From a virus: 38,518 nt of DNA. Every line of letters begins with the position of its first letter. Positions within the stretch are counted from its first letter, which is position 1. Location: the IMG/VR virus record IMGVR_UViG_3300028393_000155, positions 1 through 38,518 of that record. One strand, written 5' to 3'. Shown here piece after piece: positions 7,024-16,831 of this stretch. Position numbers and translations under genes: made by a program. The notes beneath the pieces were generated by a model. The model was not told the origin of the DNA. It ran no database searches and saw only the letters and a list, made by a program, of their open reading frames with translations.

Positions 7024-10000
7024 AATTTTCTTCGTCAAAGAACTTATCTCTAATCTCAGGTAATAGTTTTCTATTGAAAGTTACCCCGTTAATCATGTTA
7101 CGTTCTGCGGCTTTCCGTGCGGATTGAGACTTTTGCAGTGTTGTGCCTGTAATTCTATTTCCTGGGTGGGCAGAATTAAAGTCATTAATATCTTCTCTAG
7201 CCTCTGCCATTAGGTCGTAATCACCGCCAGTACGAGCCATGTCGTACATATTTAGGAGGCGCTGGCGCCTGTCTGCTACTTTCTTTTCGTAGTTTTTAGC
7301 GGCAGAAGTAATTTCATATTTGGAAGAGAGAGAAGCCGGACTGAATCCAACAACCTGCATCATGGAGTTATACGCACCAATATCTTCTTCTACTGGATCA
7401 CCTTTAAGGGTACGTGCGCCTTCCACCATGTACCTAGTACCCTTCATGCCATTGCGAATAAAACTAGGTAGGACTGCTTCAATAGCACGTTCTGTGTGCC
7501 CTTCGTTGAACATCTTTGCGGCATTCTCTACGTTAACTAAATAACTACCCGCTGGACCAAACGCTCTTTGCATAGCGCCTAAAACAAGCCCGTCACTTGC
7601 ACGGGGGTCATCTCTCCAAATTAAATCTTGCGCAACACCTACACGGTTAGCAATTTCTAAGTTAGTAATGTAGTTAACTGGACCTTTGTACATAAGTTCA
7701 CCAAAGAAATCACGCAAGTCCTCATTGAAATCATACGGCTCGTCATCGTCACCAAACAATGCATGAAGCATTTGACCCATTACTTGGGCTAGTCCCATGA
7801 ACGGCATACCTTTAACCCCAGCAAAAACGCTAGTCATAGCTATAGTGCCTAACAACTGACGGCGAGCTATATCACGAATTACTTTATTTTCTTCCGCACT
7901 AAGGCTAGGATCTTTTGCAAAAGACTGGTGAAAAGCTCTAGCCATTAAAAAAGCGCTATTCCAAGCAAATGATTTAAATGTAAAGAACACACGACCTATA
8001 GAATTTTGCATCCATAAAGGAGCGGTTTCAGCCATACCGGATGTATGAACATCTTTTACGGTGTCTATTGCATATTGCAAAGCTTTGGTTTCTGAAAAAT
8101 TATTAGCTTTAGCTAAATCGTAAGCAGCAATGGCGGTAATAGCACGGTTGTATTTTTCAGTTGCGGAGAAAGGAATAGACAGACCATCTAATATTTTAGC
8201 TTTAAGACCAACTTGGTCTGCAGTATTAGTGCGGCGACCTTCCATTAATTCTCTAGCTTGTGTATGTTCTAACTGCCCATGATCTTGCAAGTAGTCATAC
8301 AGTCCTTTGTACTTAGGGTCTGTGTTGTCGCCCTTTAATACCCAATTAGAAGCAGTCCTATTAGAAGCAGTCATAGCTGCCGCCGCTTTAGCAAAACCAA
8401 ATCGTGCACCCAGTATAGGGTATACCAGCATAGGAAGCGCAGTTAAGTTAATTAATGCGGAAGAAATGTTACCTGAAATGTATTCAAAATAGCTAAGAGC
8501 CGTAGCTGCATGAGTAAATTTATTAAAAGTTGGGTTATGAAAAAAATCTTGCTGCTGTTTAATATTTTTATATACAGCCGTTAAAGTATCGTCACCTTTG
8601 GCTTGTTCTTTTATTCCTTCTACTGCCGCATCAATTTGTGGGACATAGATTGTGTCTGCAAGTTTTCTAGTCCACTTAAGCATTGTGTCGCCGTATCCAC
8701 GAATAATATCTTTTTCCATACCCGGTACGTTTTTAGAACGCATAAAGTTCTTTGCAATAGAGCCTGCAGGGAATAGGGCCAGATAGGCTTGGTACACGTT
8801 ATTCATTTGCTGCTGAGAAGCAGGGGTCATCTTACCTGTAACTGGGTCTTTAACTGATAACCCTTTCATTACTTGTGCAATAAATGAGGATGATGGAATA
8901 GACCGTGAATTATAGTCCATGCTTTCCAAGTTTTGATAAGTTGTATGCTGTATGTTTTTTAGGTTTTTATCAATAAATTGTTGGCGCTCACGGATAGATT
9001 CAAAAGCAGATGCCGCTTCTTCTCCAGTAACTGGGTCAGGATAACGAACCCAATAATCGCCACGGCGTAAAAACGGTATATAGGCTACAACATTTGAGTT
9101 AGTTTCAAACTGAGCTTTAATCTTTTGCTTTAAAGTTGGGTCATCTGTGCTATTAAGTAAGAAGTCTTTGTATGTATCAAACGCTTTCTTATAGTCATTA
9201 CGTAGGGTATCGTACATCCCTCTAACATCTTTTGGTAAAGCGTTATATATAGCGCGGAGCTGTTGGTACTTCGCAGCATTGACAGGGGTTGTTACAAAAT
9301 TAACATTAGCAGGGTCAACACCAGCCATACGAGCTTCATAAGCCATATCTTCCATACGGCGAACACCAGCAGGGTCAGACTTAGCAATCTTTAAAAAGTT
9401 GCTGTAGTTAGTTTTAACTTGTTTTATAGCGGCTTCTTGGTAACCCCTACGCTTTTCTAGTGCGTCAATCAGCGTTTGGATAGCAGGTAACTTATCACCC
9501 CATATTTTATTTATATGGTCAAGACGCATTAAACTTAAACCCATTGCTTTCCAGCCAGCACCTTGTACGTTAGAAAAGGTATTTAAAGTTTGTTCTATAG
9601 CTTGCTTACCAAGAACAGGCATTGCGTTTCTAGCATCGCTAATAATGTTAAACATCTGCTCACCATTAGAAGGCGCTACAGTATCTGCAATATCTAGGAT
9701 GTCATTGATGGCTTTAATACCAGCTTCGTATGCACTTGTACCTTTACGGAAACCAAAGAACTCAGCCAAAATTTGAACAATACGTTGGAGCATATTGCCG
9801 CTTCTAGGAGCACTGATACCTTTTAACGCATTTCTAAACTCTGGATTACCGACTAACTCAGCAGCAAACTCTTGAATATCTTGCGCACCATAAGAGCTAC
9901 CTAATTGACTGTAAACACTCTCGTATATGGCTGTAAGCTGTTTAGTTAGTGGGTGGTCAGGGTTACGCAGTACGTGTGATATAGCAGCATGAACGGATTC

Positions 10001-13000
10001 GTGGATACCAGTATGTCGGGTTAACCCTAACTCTGGGTCAAGTGTAATTGTGTCAGTAGCTGGGTCATATGCACCAGCATCGGATTCCCCACCAAGACTG
10101 CCTTTTTTACGGGTTACTTTACCCACCTTAGTCTTGGTCTTAAGGCGCATCTTCTCAATCTTTTGGAGAATGCCTTTAATTGTAGGATCTGTTTCGGTAG
10201 CAGCTAGACCAGTAATAAACTCTTGGAACTGGTTGTTATCAACGGCTTCTTCAATACTTTTTGGTAAGCCAGCAAGCCCATAGGATAAGTAATCTACATC
10301 TTCTTCAAGTTCAGCTTCTTGTCTTTTTTCTTTTCTGCGGTCAGAAGACGCTTCACGGGCTTTGCCTAATTCAGCAGCTTGAGACGCTTGTTCTTTTTTA
10401 AGTTCTTTGTTTTTACTTTCGCTTTCAAGGCGTTGTTTAGCCTCAACAATTTTGCCAGCAATAACCGAATCAAATAAATCATTACCATGCTTGTTAAGAA
10501 AAGAAATACCGTCAGCCCTATCTTTTTGACTGGCAGTCATTAGATTATTTAATAACCTAGTAGCTTCTGCGCCTGATTTAGCAACGGCTTCTTTAACCAT
10601 TTGCAACTGAGTAATATCTCTTGCACGTTTAGCACGTCCAGCTGAGGTGTCTTCAAAATTGTTAACGCTATCTTGCAAATCAAGTGCGCTATTAAACAGT
10701 GCGGGCAAGCGTAATATATCTACGGCTTCTTTAACATCTTCTGGAGTAATATTAACTTCATTAGGCAACAACCCTTCTTTCTCCGCCGTTTTATCTATTT
10801 TGCGACTAAGGTTTAAGGCAGTGCGAACTTCATTTTTTTCAATTTCTTGGGCTTGGTCTTCAAGAATAAGTTCAGCATTAGTCTGGGTTTTAGCTACATC
10901 TTTAGCTTCTTTTACCCCTAGTGGACGCTCGACTGCTCCTTTTCCTGCAATATCTTGTCCAACAGAAAGTCCAGGTGCAGCCACTCCTCCTGCGTTAGGT
11001 TTTGTAATGCTTTGGGCAGGTCCAAGTCCAGACACGTCTTGGGCGACTGTAGTATCTTGAATGCTAGGCTGACTTGTTCCGGCGATAGGTTCATTTGAAG
11101 TCTCCTGTATAAATTGTTGAAACTCTGGACGTGATAAGAACGTAGATATCTTAGCCTTAGTTTCTTTGTTTTTGTGTTTTTCTGCAGCCGCTTCTAATAC
11201 GGCTTTTACTTCAGCAGCTTGAGCTGGGTCGGTAATATCTTTACCATGTATTAACTTGTTTCTAATAAACGTTGCGGTTGGACCAATACCTAGTGTTCTA
11301 AATGTAGAGTCGTCAATTGTTGTAGGAAGTTGTTCTACTGTAACTGGTGTAGGTTTAGCACGAACTACAGGCTCGGCAATAACTTCTTCTGGTGCAGTTG
11401 CCACGGGTGCTGGAGGTGGTGTAGTTGCTGCAGGTGCTGGTTGACCAAATAAACCAAGTTGTCCAACGTTAGCTTTGCGTTCTTCTTCAGCAGCTTTATA
11501 GGCGGCTTCGGCTTCTTTGGCTGTAGGCAGTTTAGTACCTTCAAACAAGTCTGCTTGTTTAGCTCCTAGTACTTTTTTAAGTTTAGCTTGAGCTTCTTTT
11601 AATGCGGTCTTTTCTTTTTGCTCCGCTTGGCGGATGCGGTTAGCTTCAGCTTTGTCACCTTTAGTTTTGGCAAGTTCAGCAGCTTTGGTAGGTTGCCCGT
11701 TCTCATCAAACAGAGTTACTTGTTTGCCTGATAAATCTTTAGGTGCATTTTTAGCAGCCTCTTTAGCTAGCTTGGCATCTTCTTTAGCTTGAGCTTTAAT
11801 AGCATTAGCGTCATATAGTTCTGTATAAGGACCAGTCTCTAAACCAGGAAGTTCGCCTTGGTCTTGTAGTTGTTGGTACTCTTCTACGGATACCCCTGCG
11901 GCATCAGCTTCGGCTTTTAAATCAGCGGCTTGTTTATATTGATCTAGTCTACCAGCACGTTTCTGTTGGGCAGCATTGTATTGAGATTGACGGCGAGCAG
12001 CTTCAGTAGCACCACCAGCCGTACCAAATCCTGCACCACCTACAGCGCCACGGACGCTGGACTCCATGATGCGATTCCACTCTTTACTACCAAATACTTG
12101 TGGGTTATCCGAAACAAATCGTTCGGCAGCAATACTAATAGCTTCTTGCGCACCTTCGGTCATACCTTCAAAACCGGCGCCTTTTAACATATTAGCGCTT
12201 ACTGTACGCAGTAAGCCTTTGTCCATGCCAGACTTCTCAAGTATTTTTTCTACTACCCCAACCCTCATTGGACCAGTTAAGCTTTTGGCTAATTGAGAAG
12301 GCAGCACAGAGTCTAATGCGGCAGAACCAGCACCAAACAATAAAGATGTTCCTACTTCAAGTTTGCCAGTTTCTTCGTATATATTTTGAAAAACTTCGGG
12401 AGCATTTTGTGCGTAAGAGCCTAAGAAAATACCAGCGTTTTGTGCGGCACTTTTTATATTTGCTAATTGTGGAAGAGATTGTTTAACACCTTGGGCAATA
12501 AATGCATTTGCAGCTTCTCCAGCTAGCCCTTTTTCAGCAGCTTGAACTGCAAGATTTTTAGCAATACCATTGGCAGCTGTTCGGGCGGCTACTGCTTGAA
12601 GACCAACACCAGGAATTAACGAGGTTAAGATATTAGGTATTTGCTCAACAATCGTCTCTAAAACAAATCCAGGAGCATCAGTAATACCTTTTACGTCCGA
12701 TAGCTCTTTATATTGCGGAGCATAGTACTTATTTATTTCTTCTTGGGTGGCTTTTGCCTCACCCATCTGTCTTTCAGCAAACTCATCAAACCCAAGAGCT
12801 TTACCTGCCATAGCAGGAATGATGTCACCAAAAGTAGAACCTAGTTGTTTTGTGCCACGAGTAAAGGCTTTTTTAGCCATTTCACCATAGCCTACATTTC
12901 CTTTAGGTATTTCAAAATCATACTTTTTAGCTAAATGTTCTAATTGGGAACTTAATTCTTCAGCCGATAAATTATCATCAAACTGAACAGCCCCCAGTTT

Positions 13001-13018
13001 TGGTAAGTCAAGAAGCAT
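7022..13018 (-). CDS. Giant virion/ejection protein with zincin-like motif (polyvalent, PLxRFG-type protein)
   Basis: The 1998-aa protein is the largest in the window and ends the late arm. Residues 1-350 are Ala/Gly-rich helices. Residues about 350-960 are charged, Ala/Lys/Glu-rich coiled coil and linker with a Pro/Ala stretch near 525-555. At 1006-1010 is HESVH, an HExxH zinc-protease motif (H1006, E1007, H1010), followed about 40 residues later by EFAAELVGN, which may supply a third ligand. The last about 700 residues resemble the C-terminal part of phage 'PLxRFG'/large polyvalent proteins (PILGARFGF, FKSFAWNSAF, FGDDDEPYDFNEDL). Such proteins are thought to be injected with the DNA. It follows an SLT protein, matching the position of T7 gp16. 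I did not find a literal PLxRFG string. Residual function (protease, membrane channel) is inferred. Confidence 0.75.
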   Translation of the reverse strand: MLLDLPKLGAVQFDDNLSAEELSSQLEHLAKKYDFEIPKGNVGYGEMAKKAFTRGTKQLGSTFGDIIPAMAGKALGFDEFAERQMGEAKATQEEINKYYAPQYKELSDVKGITDAPGFVLETIVEQIPNILTSLIPGVGLQAVAARTAANGIAKNLAVQAAEKGLAGEAANAFIAQGVKQSLPQLANIKSAAQNAGIFLGSYAQNAPEVFQNIYEETGKLEVGTSLLFGAGSAALDSVLPSQLAKSLTGPMRVGVVEKILEKSGMDKGLLRTVSANMLKGAGFEGMTEGAQEAISIAAERFVSDNPQVFGSKEWNRIMESSVRGAVGGAGFGTAGGATEAARRQSQYNAAQQKRAGRLDQYKQAADLKAEADAAGVSVEEYQQLQDQGELPGLETGPYTELYDANAIKAQAKEDAKLAKEAAKNAPKDLSGKQVTLFDENGQPTKAAELAKTKGDKAEANRIRQAEQKEKTALKEAQAKLKKVLGAKQADLFEGTKLPTAKEAEAAYKAAEEERKANVGQLGLFGQPAPAATTPPPAPVATAPEEVIAEPVVRAKPTPVTVEQLPTTIDDSTFRTLGIGPTATFIRNKLIHGKDITDPAQAAEVKAVLEAAAEKHKNKETKAKISTFLSRPEFQQFIQETSNEPIAGTSQPSIQDTTVAQDVSGLGPAQSITKPNAGGVAAPGLSVGQDIAGKGAVERPLGVKEAKDVAKTQTNAELILEDQAQEIEKNEVRTALNLSRKIDKTAEKEGLLPNEVNITPEDVKEAVDILRLPALFNSALDLQDSVNNFEDTSAGRAKRARDITQLQMVKEAVAKSGAEATRLLNNLMTASQKDRADGISFLNKHGNDLFDSVIAGKIVEAKQRLESESKNKELKKEQASQAAELGKAREASSDRRKEKRQEAELEEDVDYLSYGLAGLPKSIEEAVDNNQFQEFITGLAATETDPTIKGILQKIEKMRLKTKTKVGKVTRKKGSLGGESDAGAYDPATDTITLDPELGLTRHTGIHESVHAAISHVLRNPDHPLTKQLTAIYESVYSQLGSSYGAQDIQEFAAELVGNPEFRNALKGISAPRSGNMLQRIVQILAEFFGFRKGTSAYEAGIKAINDILDIADTVAPSNGEQMFNIISDARNAMPVLGKQAIEQTLNTFSNVQGAGWKAMGLSLMRLDHINKIWGDKLPAIQTLIDALEKRRGYQEAAIKQVKTNYSNFLKIAKSDPAGVRRMEDMAYEARMAGVDPANVNFVTTPVNAAKYQQLRAIYNALPKDVRGMYDTLRNDYKKAFDTYKDFLLNSTDDPTLKQKIKAQFETNSNVVAYIPFLRRGDYWVRYPDPVTGEEAASAFESIRERQQFIDKNLKNIQHTTYQNLESMDYNSRSIPSSSFIAQVMKGLSVKDPVTGKMTPASQQQMNNVYQAYLALFPAGSIAKNFMRSKNVPGMEKDIIRGYGDTMLKWTRKLADTIYVPQIDAAVEGIKEQAKGDDTLTAVYKNIKQQQDFFHNPTFNKFTHAATALSYFEYISGNISSALINLTALPMLVYPILGARFGFAKAAAAMTASNRTASNWVLKGDNTDPKYKGLYDYLQDHGQLEHTQARELMEGRRTNTADQVGLKAKILDGLSIPFSATEKYNRAITAIAAYDLAKANNFSETKALQYAIDTVKDVHTSGMAETAPLWMQNSIGRVFFTFKSFAWNSAFLMARAFHQSFAKDPSLSAEENKVIRDIARRQLLGTIAMTSVFAGVKGMPFMGLAQVMGQMLHALFGDDDEPYDFNEDLRDFFGELMYKGPVNYITNLEIANRVGVAQDLIWRDDPRASDGLVLGAMQRAFGPAGSYLVNVENAAKMFNEGHTERAIEAVLPSFIRNGMKGTRYMVEGARTLKGDPVEEDIGAYNSMMQVVGFSPASLSSKYEITSAAKNYEKKVADRRQRLLNMYDMARTGGDYDLMAEAREDINDFNSAHPGNRITGTTLQKSQSARKAAERNMINGVTFNRKLLPEIRDKFFDEEN

Positions 13019-13025
13019 AATTGCC

Positions 13026-15035
13026 TTATTTTAGCGAATTAAAGGTAGGAGCCTCGGTATCTTCTCCCCCCTGCATTATATTATTAATATATCTGTTCTG
13101 AGCAATTTTATACTGTCCCATTAGTTTAGGGTCATTTTTCCAATCTGATTTTTGTTTTTTAAGATCTGCTTCTATACTAGCTTTTTCACTAGAATTTTCC
13201 CATGCAGCTAAACCTTTAACTCTTAATTGACCAAGTTGCGCATTAGCTTGTTGTTGTCTAACTCCAAACATTTGTTGATTATATGCATTTCTATTTGCAT
13301 CGTTCTTGATTTTAGCTGCTAATGCGTCTTTTCTAGATTGTTCGTATAGCTGGGCACGGGACAAACCAAGGCGACCAGATAGAATAGCGTTTTCTTCAGC
13401 AATTTGAGACTTACGAGCATCTGCCAAATGAGCAATACCTTTAGCCCCACCTTGACCAATATTGGCGGCAGCGTATGGAGAAGTACCACCCATCATACCA
13501 AGACCTGCTTGTAACAAAGCCATGTAGTTGTCGATGTTCTTTTGATTCTTAGCGCTCTTAGCACGTTCGTCAAGCATCTCTTTTAAGGAAGAAATATCCA
13601 TAGCTTGGCGTCCTTCAACTTTTGCAGCATCTTCTCTAGCTTGTCTTTCATTATCCGTTTCTTTTACAGGTAATCGGAAAGCATCCCCAGCCATTTTACT
13701 ACCAGTTAAATCCGCTACTGGAGGTATATTTGCAGGAGCCTCTTGAGTATCTGGTTTTTCATTTGCACGAACATACCTATCATAATATGGGGTCATACTA
13801 GATGAAGAACCACCAAAAGCTTCTTCTGGAATATAAGGTAGATTAAGCCCAGTTGCACGAATAGGACGAACAATACCAGTATTAATTGCACCCATAGCCC
13901 CACGCACAGGCAGTGTAACTACGTCTGCAGCAGAAGCGCCAAGCTTTTTAAGACCCATCATAAAGTCTTCTTTGTCTTGTTTTTGTTGAGCATCTTCTAC
14001 AAGTTGTTCTTCGTCTGGGTTTAATTTAGGGTTTCCAAAAGCAACTACTCCACCACCAGCTAAACTAACAATACCATCGCCCATCTTATTATTTAAACCA
14101 GCCATTACTTGCCCAACAGTTTTATCTTTAAGTTGTGGGTTAGCTTTTAATACTTGAGCGGAAACCGCCTCATTCATAGGGGTTTTAGGGTCCATATTTA
14201 AAAGATCTTTAGCGCCTTTTAACCCAAAGAAATGAGATGCGTAAACCTCTCCATAAGTTGGATTACGTCCTAAAGCACCTTTTAGTCCTTCAGCGTTTTG
14301 ACGAACAAACTTAGCGCCTAACTCCGCATTTTTTTCTGGGTCAAATTGCTCACCTTTTTTGCCGCCCATACCTTTCCATGTGGAATCAGTAAACTGGAAA
14401 AGCCCTTTAGCCGTGCTATTTGGGTTAGCCGCAGATGCTTTATAGCCACTTTCTATACCAGCAATTTTATTTAATAGTTCTGGGGGTAATTTATTCTCCG
14501 CAGCTTTTGCGGCGATTACGTCTTTAATACCAATACCGCCTTTAGATTCCGGGTTTATACCTACACCCCTATTCTCGGTTTCTTTTTTATGGTGCATAGC
14601 TGCCATGATACCTTCGGGCATTTCTTCATCGTCATAACTATCATCTTCGCCATTATCTCCAGCTATAGCAGCTAAGTTTCTTTTAAACATTGCCAAATCT
14701 TGTTTTTGATTATCGGTATCGTCTTCTTCATCTTCAGCTAAACCACCATCATCAAAAGCAATAATGCCCCCACCAGCCATTTCAGTTGGGAGATTACTAG
14801 GCGCTGAATCAATACCATGCTGGGCAGCTTCGGCCATAACTTGATCTGCAATTGGGGGCTGCTTTTGTTGGCCACCCTGCATCATAGCTTGGGCTTCTTT
14901 TTGCTGATTCATTTTATCTTGAATCAACGGGATACCAACATAGGCAGGTAATGTACCAGTTTGAATTGCTTTTTGTAATTGATCCACCGATAATTTTTCA
15001 GCGTCCGCCATGCGGCTCATTAAGCTTCCGATCAT
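13026..15035 (-). CDS. Virion-associated lytic transglycosylase (SLT domain), internal virion protein
   Basis: This 669-aa protein has an SLT lysozyme-like domain at about 170-290: LPPELLNKIAGIESGY with the catalytic Glu at E195, then AKGLFQFTDSTWKGM. The domain cuts peptidoglycan and in other podoviruses opens the cell wall for DNA entry. Residues 1-60 carry a helix with LSVDQLQKAIQTGTLPAYVG that is common at the start of such proteins. Two glycine motifs, AGGGIIAFDDGG (87-98) and LAGGGVVAFGN (about 327), flank acidic linkers. The C-terminal third is helical and Ala/Gln-rich. The start ATG 15035 has AAGGG upstream; a second ATG 15 nt further in has GGAAG. The gene lies 2 nt after the 460-aa gene and 7 nt before the giant protein gene. 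Confidence 0.8.
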   Translation of the reverse strand: MIGSLMSRMADAEKLSVDQLQKAIQTGTLPAYVGIPLIQDKMNQQKEAQAMMQGGQQKQPPIADQVMAEAAQHGIDSAPSNLPTEMAGGGIIAFDDGGLAEDEEDDTDNQKQDLAMFKRNLAAIAGDNGEDDSYDDEEMPEGIMAAMHHKKETENRGVGINPESKGGIGIKDVIAAKAAENKLPPELLNKIAGIESGYKASAANPNSTAKGLFQFTDSTWKGMGGKKGEQFDPEKNAELGAKFVRQNAEGLKGALGRNPTYGEVYASHFFGLKGAKDLLNMDPKTPMNEAVSAQVLKANPQLKDKTVGQVMAGLNNKMGDGIVSLAGGGVVAFGNPKLNPDEEQLVEDAQQKQDKEDFMMGLKKLGASAADVVTLPVRGAMGAINTGIVRPIRATGLNLPYIPEEAFGGSSSSMTPYYDRYVRANEKPDTQEAPANIPPVADLTGSKMAGDAFRLPVKETDNERQAREDAAKVEGRQAMDISSLKEMLDERAKSAKNQKNIDNYMALLQAGLGMMGGTSPYAAANIGQGGAKGIAHLADARKSQIAEENAILSGRLGLSRAQLYEQSRKDALAAKIKNDANRNAYNQQMFGVRQQQANAQLGQLRVKGLAAWENSSEKASIEADLKKQKSDWKNDPKLMGQYKIAQNRYINNIMQGGEDTEAPTFNSLK

Positions 15036-15037
15036 GA

Positions 15038-16420
15038 TTAACCCTTACTCATAATATTATAAAGACCAAGTGTATCTACACCATCGCTCTTTTTCTTTTT
15101 AATTACACCACCTGCTTTACCTTTAGCTAAACCATAACCTGCAGCCGCAGTTAAACCAAGCCCACTTAATTGCGACACTGCACTTGGAGCCGCTTGGTAT
15201 GTTGCAGTAGTTTGTGTAGGAGTTGCATAACCACGAATCATAGAGTTATAGAACGCCAATTGTTGTTGTGGATAAACAGTTTTGTTAGCAAAGTTTTGAA
15301 TATTTTGGTCAATAGCCCGTTGGTTCATTGCTTGTTCTTGACCACCCACTTGCATTTGTTGGTTTGCAATGGCTTGTCTTGCTGCAAGATCTTGTGTACC
15401 AATATTAGCCAAATTTGTAGCTTGTTGACCGGCTCCAGTATATCCAGCCTGTGCCGCATTAACACCTTGTAGACCAATTTGAGCACCTTGCATACCCTGA
15501 GCATTACCAGTCAATGCGGTGTTGATACCACTAATACCAGTGTTTGCGCCTTGAATGCCTGTTTGTTGGCCTTGTAGACCTAAGTTAGCGCCAAACTGTT
15601 GTGCTTGTTGTGCGGCTTGAAATGCGTTTTGATATCCTTGACCAATTGCTTGATTCATACCTATGTTCATGTTGCGGCGGTTTTCAGACTGCTCTAATGC
15701 CGCACGGCTTCCACCAAAAGCTCCAGATTTTACAGCGTTGCCCGCCGCTTGATTCCCGCTAATTGCGTATTGGCGCTGCATTTCTTCAAGTTGGGGTTGT
15801 AGCGCATTTTGTATATATGGTGACATAAACGCTTGTTGAGCGCCAGGATTAGTCGCCATTGCGTTATATTGATTTCCTGCTTGAGCAGCTTGCGCCCCAA
15901 TACCAGCGCCCATTGCGCCGTACCCTAAACCACCTTGTCCGATGTTAGCACCTTGACCGCCATATTGATTACCTAAACTACCGTAACCATAAGCAGGAGT
16001 TGCTGAACCTAAAAGACCTTGCCCTGCTTGGCTAGTCATTCCAGTAGCTTCACCATATTGACCTGGTTGTTGCATGGCGTAAATAGAGTCCATTGCTCTT
16101 TGTTGTGGGCCAGTAAACCCAGCTACATAGTCAGAACCTTTTGTGCTGTATGGTGTGTAGCCTTTAATACTTTCGATGTCTACTTGGCCTTTATTAGTTT
16201 GGTTACCGTTTTCATCATAAGTTGGAGCTTGTGCTTTTGTATTAAAAAGTTCTTGAGTACTTGCGCCAATAGCCGCCTCTACTTGAGGACGAAGCCAATC
16301 AGGGATGTTGGAAGTTTGCGTAGTTGTATTAGTTGGCCCACCACCACCACCACCGCCAAAGAATGGGGTGCGTGTACCATCAGATAACCAGCCGCTGTGT
16401 TTAGATTTTAAAAAGCTCAT
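15038..16420 (-). CDS. Gly/Gln/Ala-rich internal virion or ejection protein
   Basis: The 460-aa protein is of unusual composition. It starts MSFLKSKHSGW and has a run of seven Gly at about 22-28. A short globular part follows (NIPDWLRPQVEAAIGASTQE). The middle 250 residues are Gly/Gln/Ala/Asn-rich with degenerate repeats such as LQGQQTGIQGANTGISGINT. The C-terminus returns to AGGVIKKKKSDG. This layout, and its position between a GNAT-like gene and the SLT gene, fits a membrane- or tunnel-forming ejection protein like T7 gp14; no enzyme motif is visible. Its start overlaps the previous stop in ATGA (16417-16420), so translation is coupled. The alternative is a tail-associated structural protein. 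Confidence 0.7.
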   Translation of the reverse strand: MSFLKSKHSGWLSDGTRTPFFGGGGGGGPTNTTTQTSNIPDWLRPQVEAAIGASTQELFNTKAQAPTYDENGNQTNKGQVDIESIKGYTPYSTKGSDYVAGFTGPQQRAMDSIYAMQQPGQYGEATGMTSQAGQGLLGSATPAYGYGSLGNQYGGQGANIGQGGLGYGAMGAGIGAQAAQAGNQYNAMATNPGAQQAFMSPYIQNALQPQLEEMQRQYAISGNQAAGNAVKSGAFGGSRAALEQSENRRNMNIGMNQAIGQGYQNAFQAAQQAQQFGANLGLQGQQTGIQGANTGISGINTALTGNAQGMQGAQIGLQGVNAAQAGYTGAGQQATNLANIGTQDLAARQAIANQQMQVGGQEQAMNQRAIDQNIQNFANKTVYPQQQLAFYNSMIRGYATPTQTTATYQAAPSAVSQLSGLGLTAAAGYGLAKGKAGGVIKKKKSDGVDTLGLYNIMSKG

Positions 16421-16830
16421 ATTTTTACTTCCACTAATGTGGTACGCTCTTCAAAGCCATACCGTTTCCATAAACGAGCGATAGATGGCCTAGCCATCCC
16501 TTGGATTTTTGTTGCTCCACGATTCTTTAAAATTTCGCTCATTTGCTCAAATGTTTCTTTATTAGAAATTAACTTACCACCAATAAAAGTAATAAATGCA
16601 ACCCTACTGTTTGGATAATTAATAAATGAAGATGTTGCCGCACCATGTATAACTCCTTCTTCATCTATTGCTACTAATAACAACCACTGCCCTGTATTAA
16701 CAAATAACCTAATTTGATCGACTGTGTAGTCTCCATGCCCGTACTGCATTGCCGATTTAACATATTTTTCTACTAACGGCCACGTTTGGGCACAGTACTC
16801 TAAAGGTACAAATTTAATAGTTAGATTCAT
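16417..16830 (-). CDS. GNAT-like protein, position of T7 internal protein gp13
   Basis: I place the start at ATG 16830 (MNLTIKFVPLEY, 137 aa), 1 nt after the upstream stop; the open frame extends to 16896 but would overlap that gene. The fold looks like a small GNAT acyltransferase: N-terminal helix, strands WLLLVAIDEEGVIHGAATS, a central strand RVAFITFIGG, and a last helix-strand RPSIARLWKRYGFEERT. The acetyl-CoA loop (Q/RxxGxG/A) is not clear, so it may have lost enzyme activity. T7 gp13, a GNAT-like internal protein of similar length, sits immediately before the gp14-gp16 ejection genes, and this gene has the same place here. Its TGA stop overlaps the next ATG. Confidence 0.65.
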   Translation of the reverse strand: MNLTIKFVPLEYCAQTWPLVEKYVKSAMQYGHGDYTVDQIRLFVNTGQWLLLVAIDEEGVIHGAATSSFINYPNSRVAFITFIGGKLISNKETFEQMSEILKNRGATKIQGMARPSIARLWKRYGFEERTTLVEVKI

Positions 16831-16831
16831 T

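Noticed and set aside
7320-12486. Several + strand frames of 60-140 codons under the giant protein gene
   Set aside because: They lie antisense to a 1998-codon gene, lack ribosome sites and show no recognisable motif.
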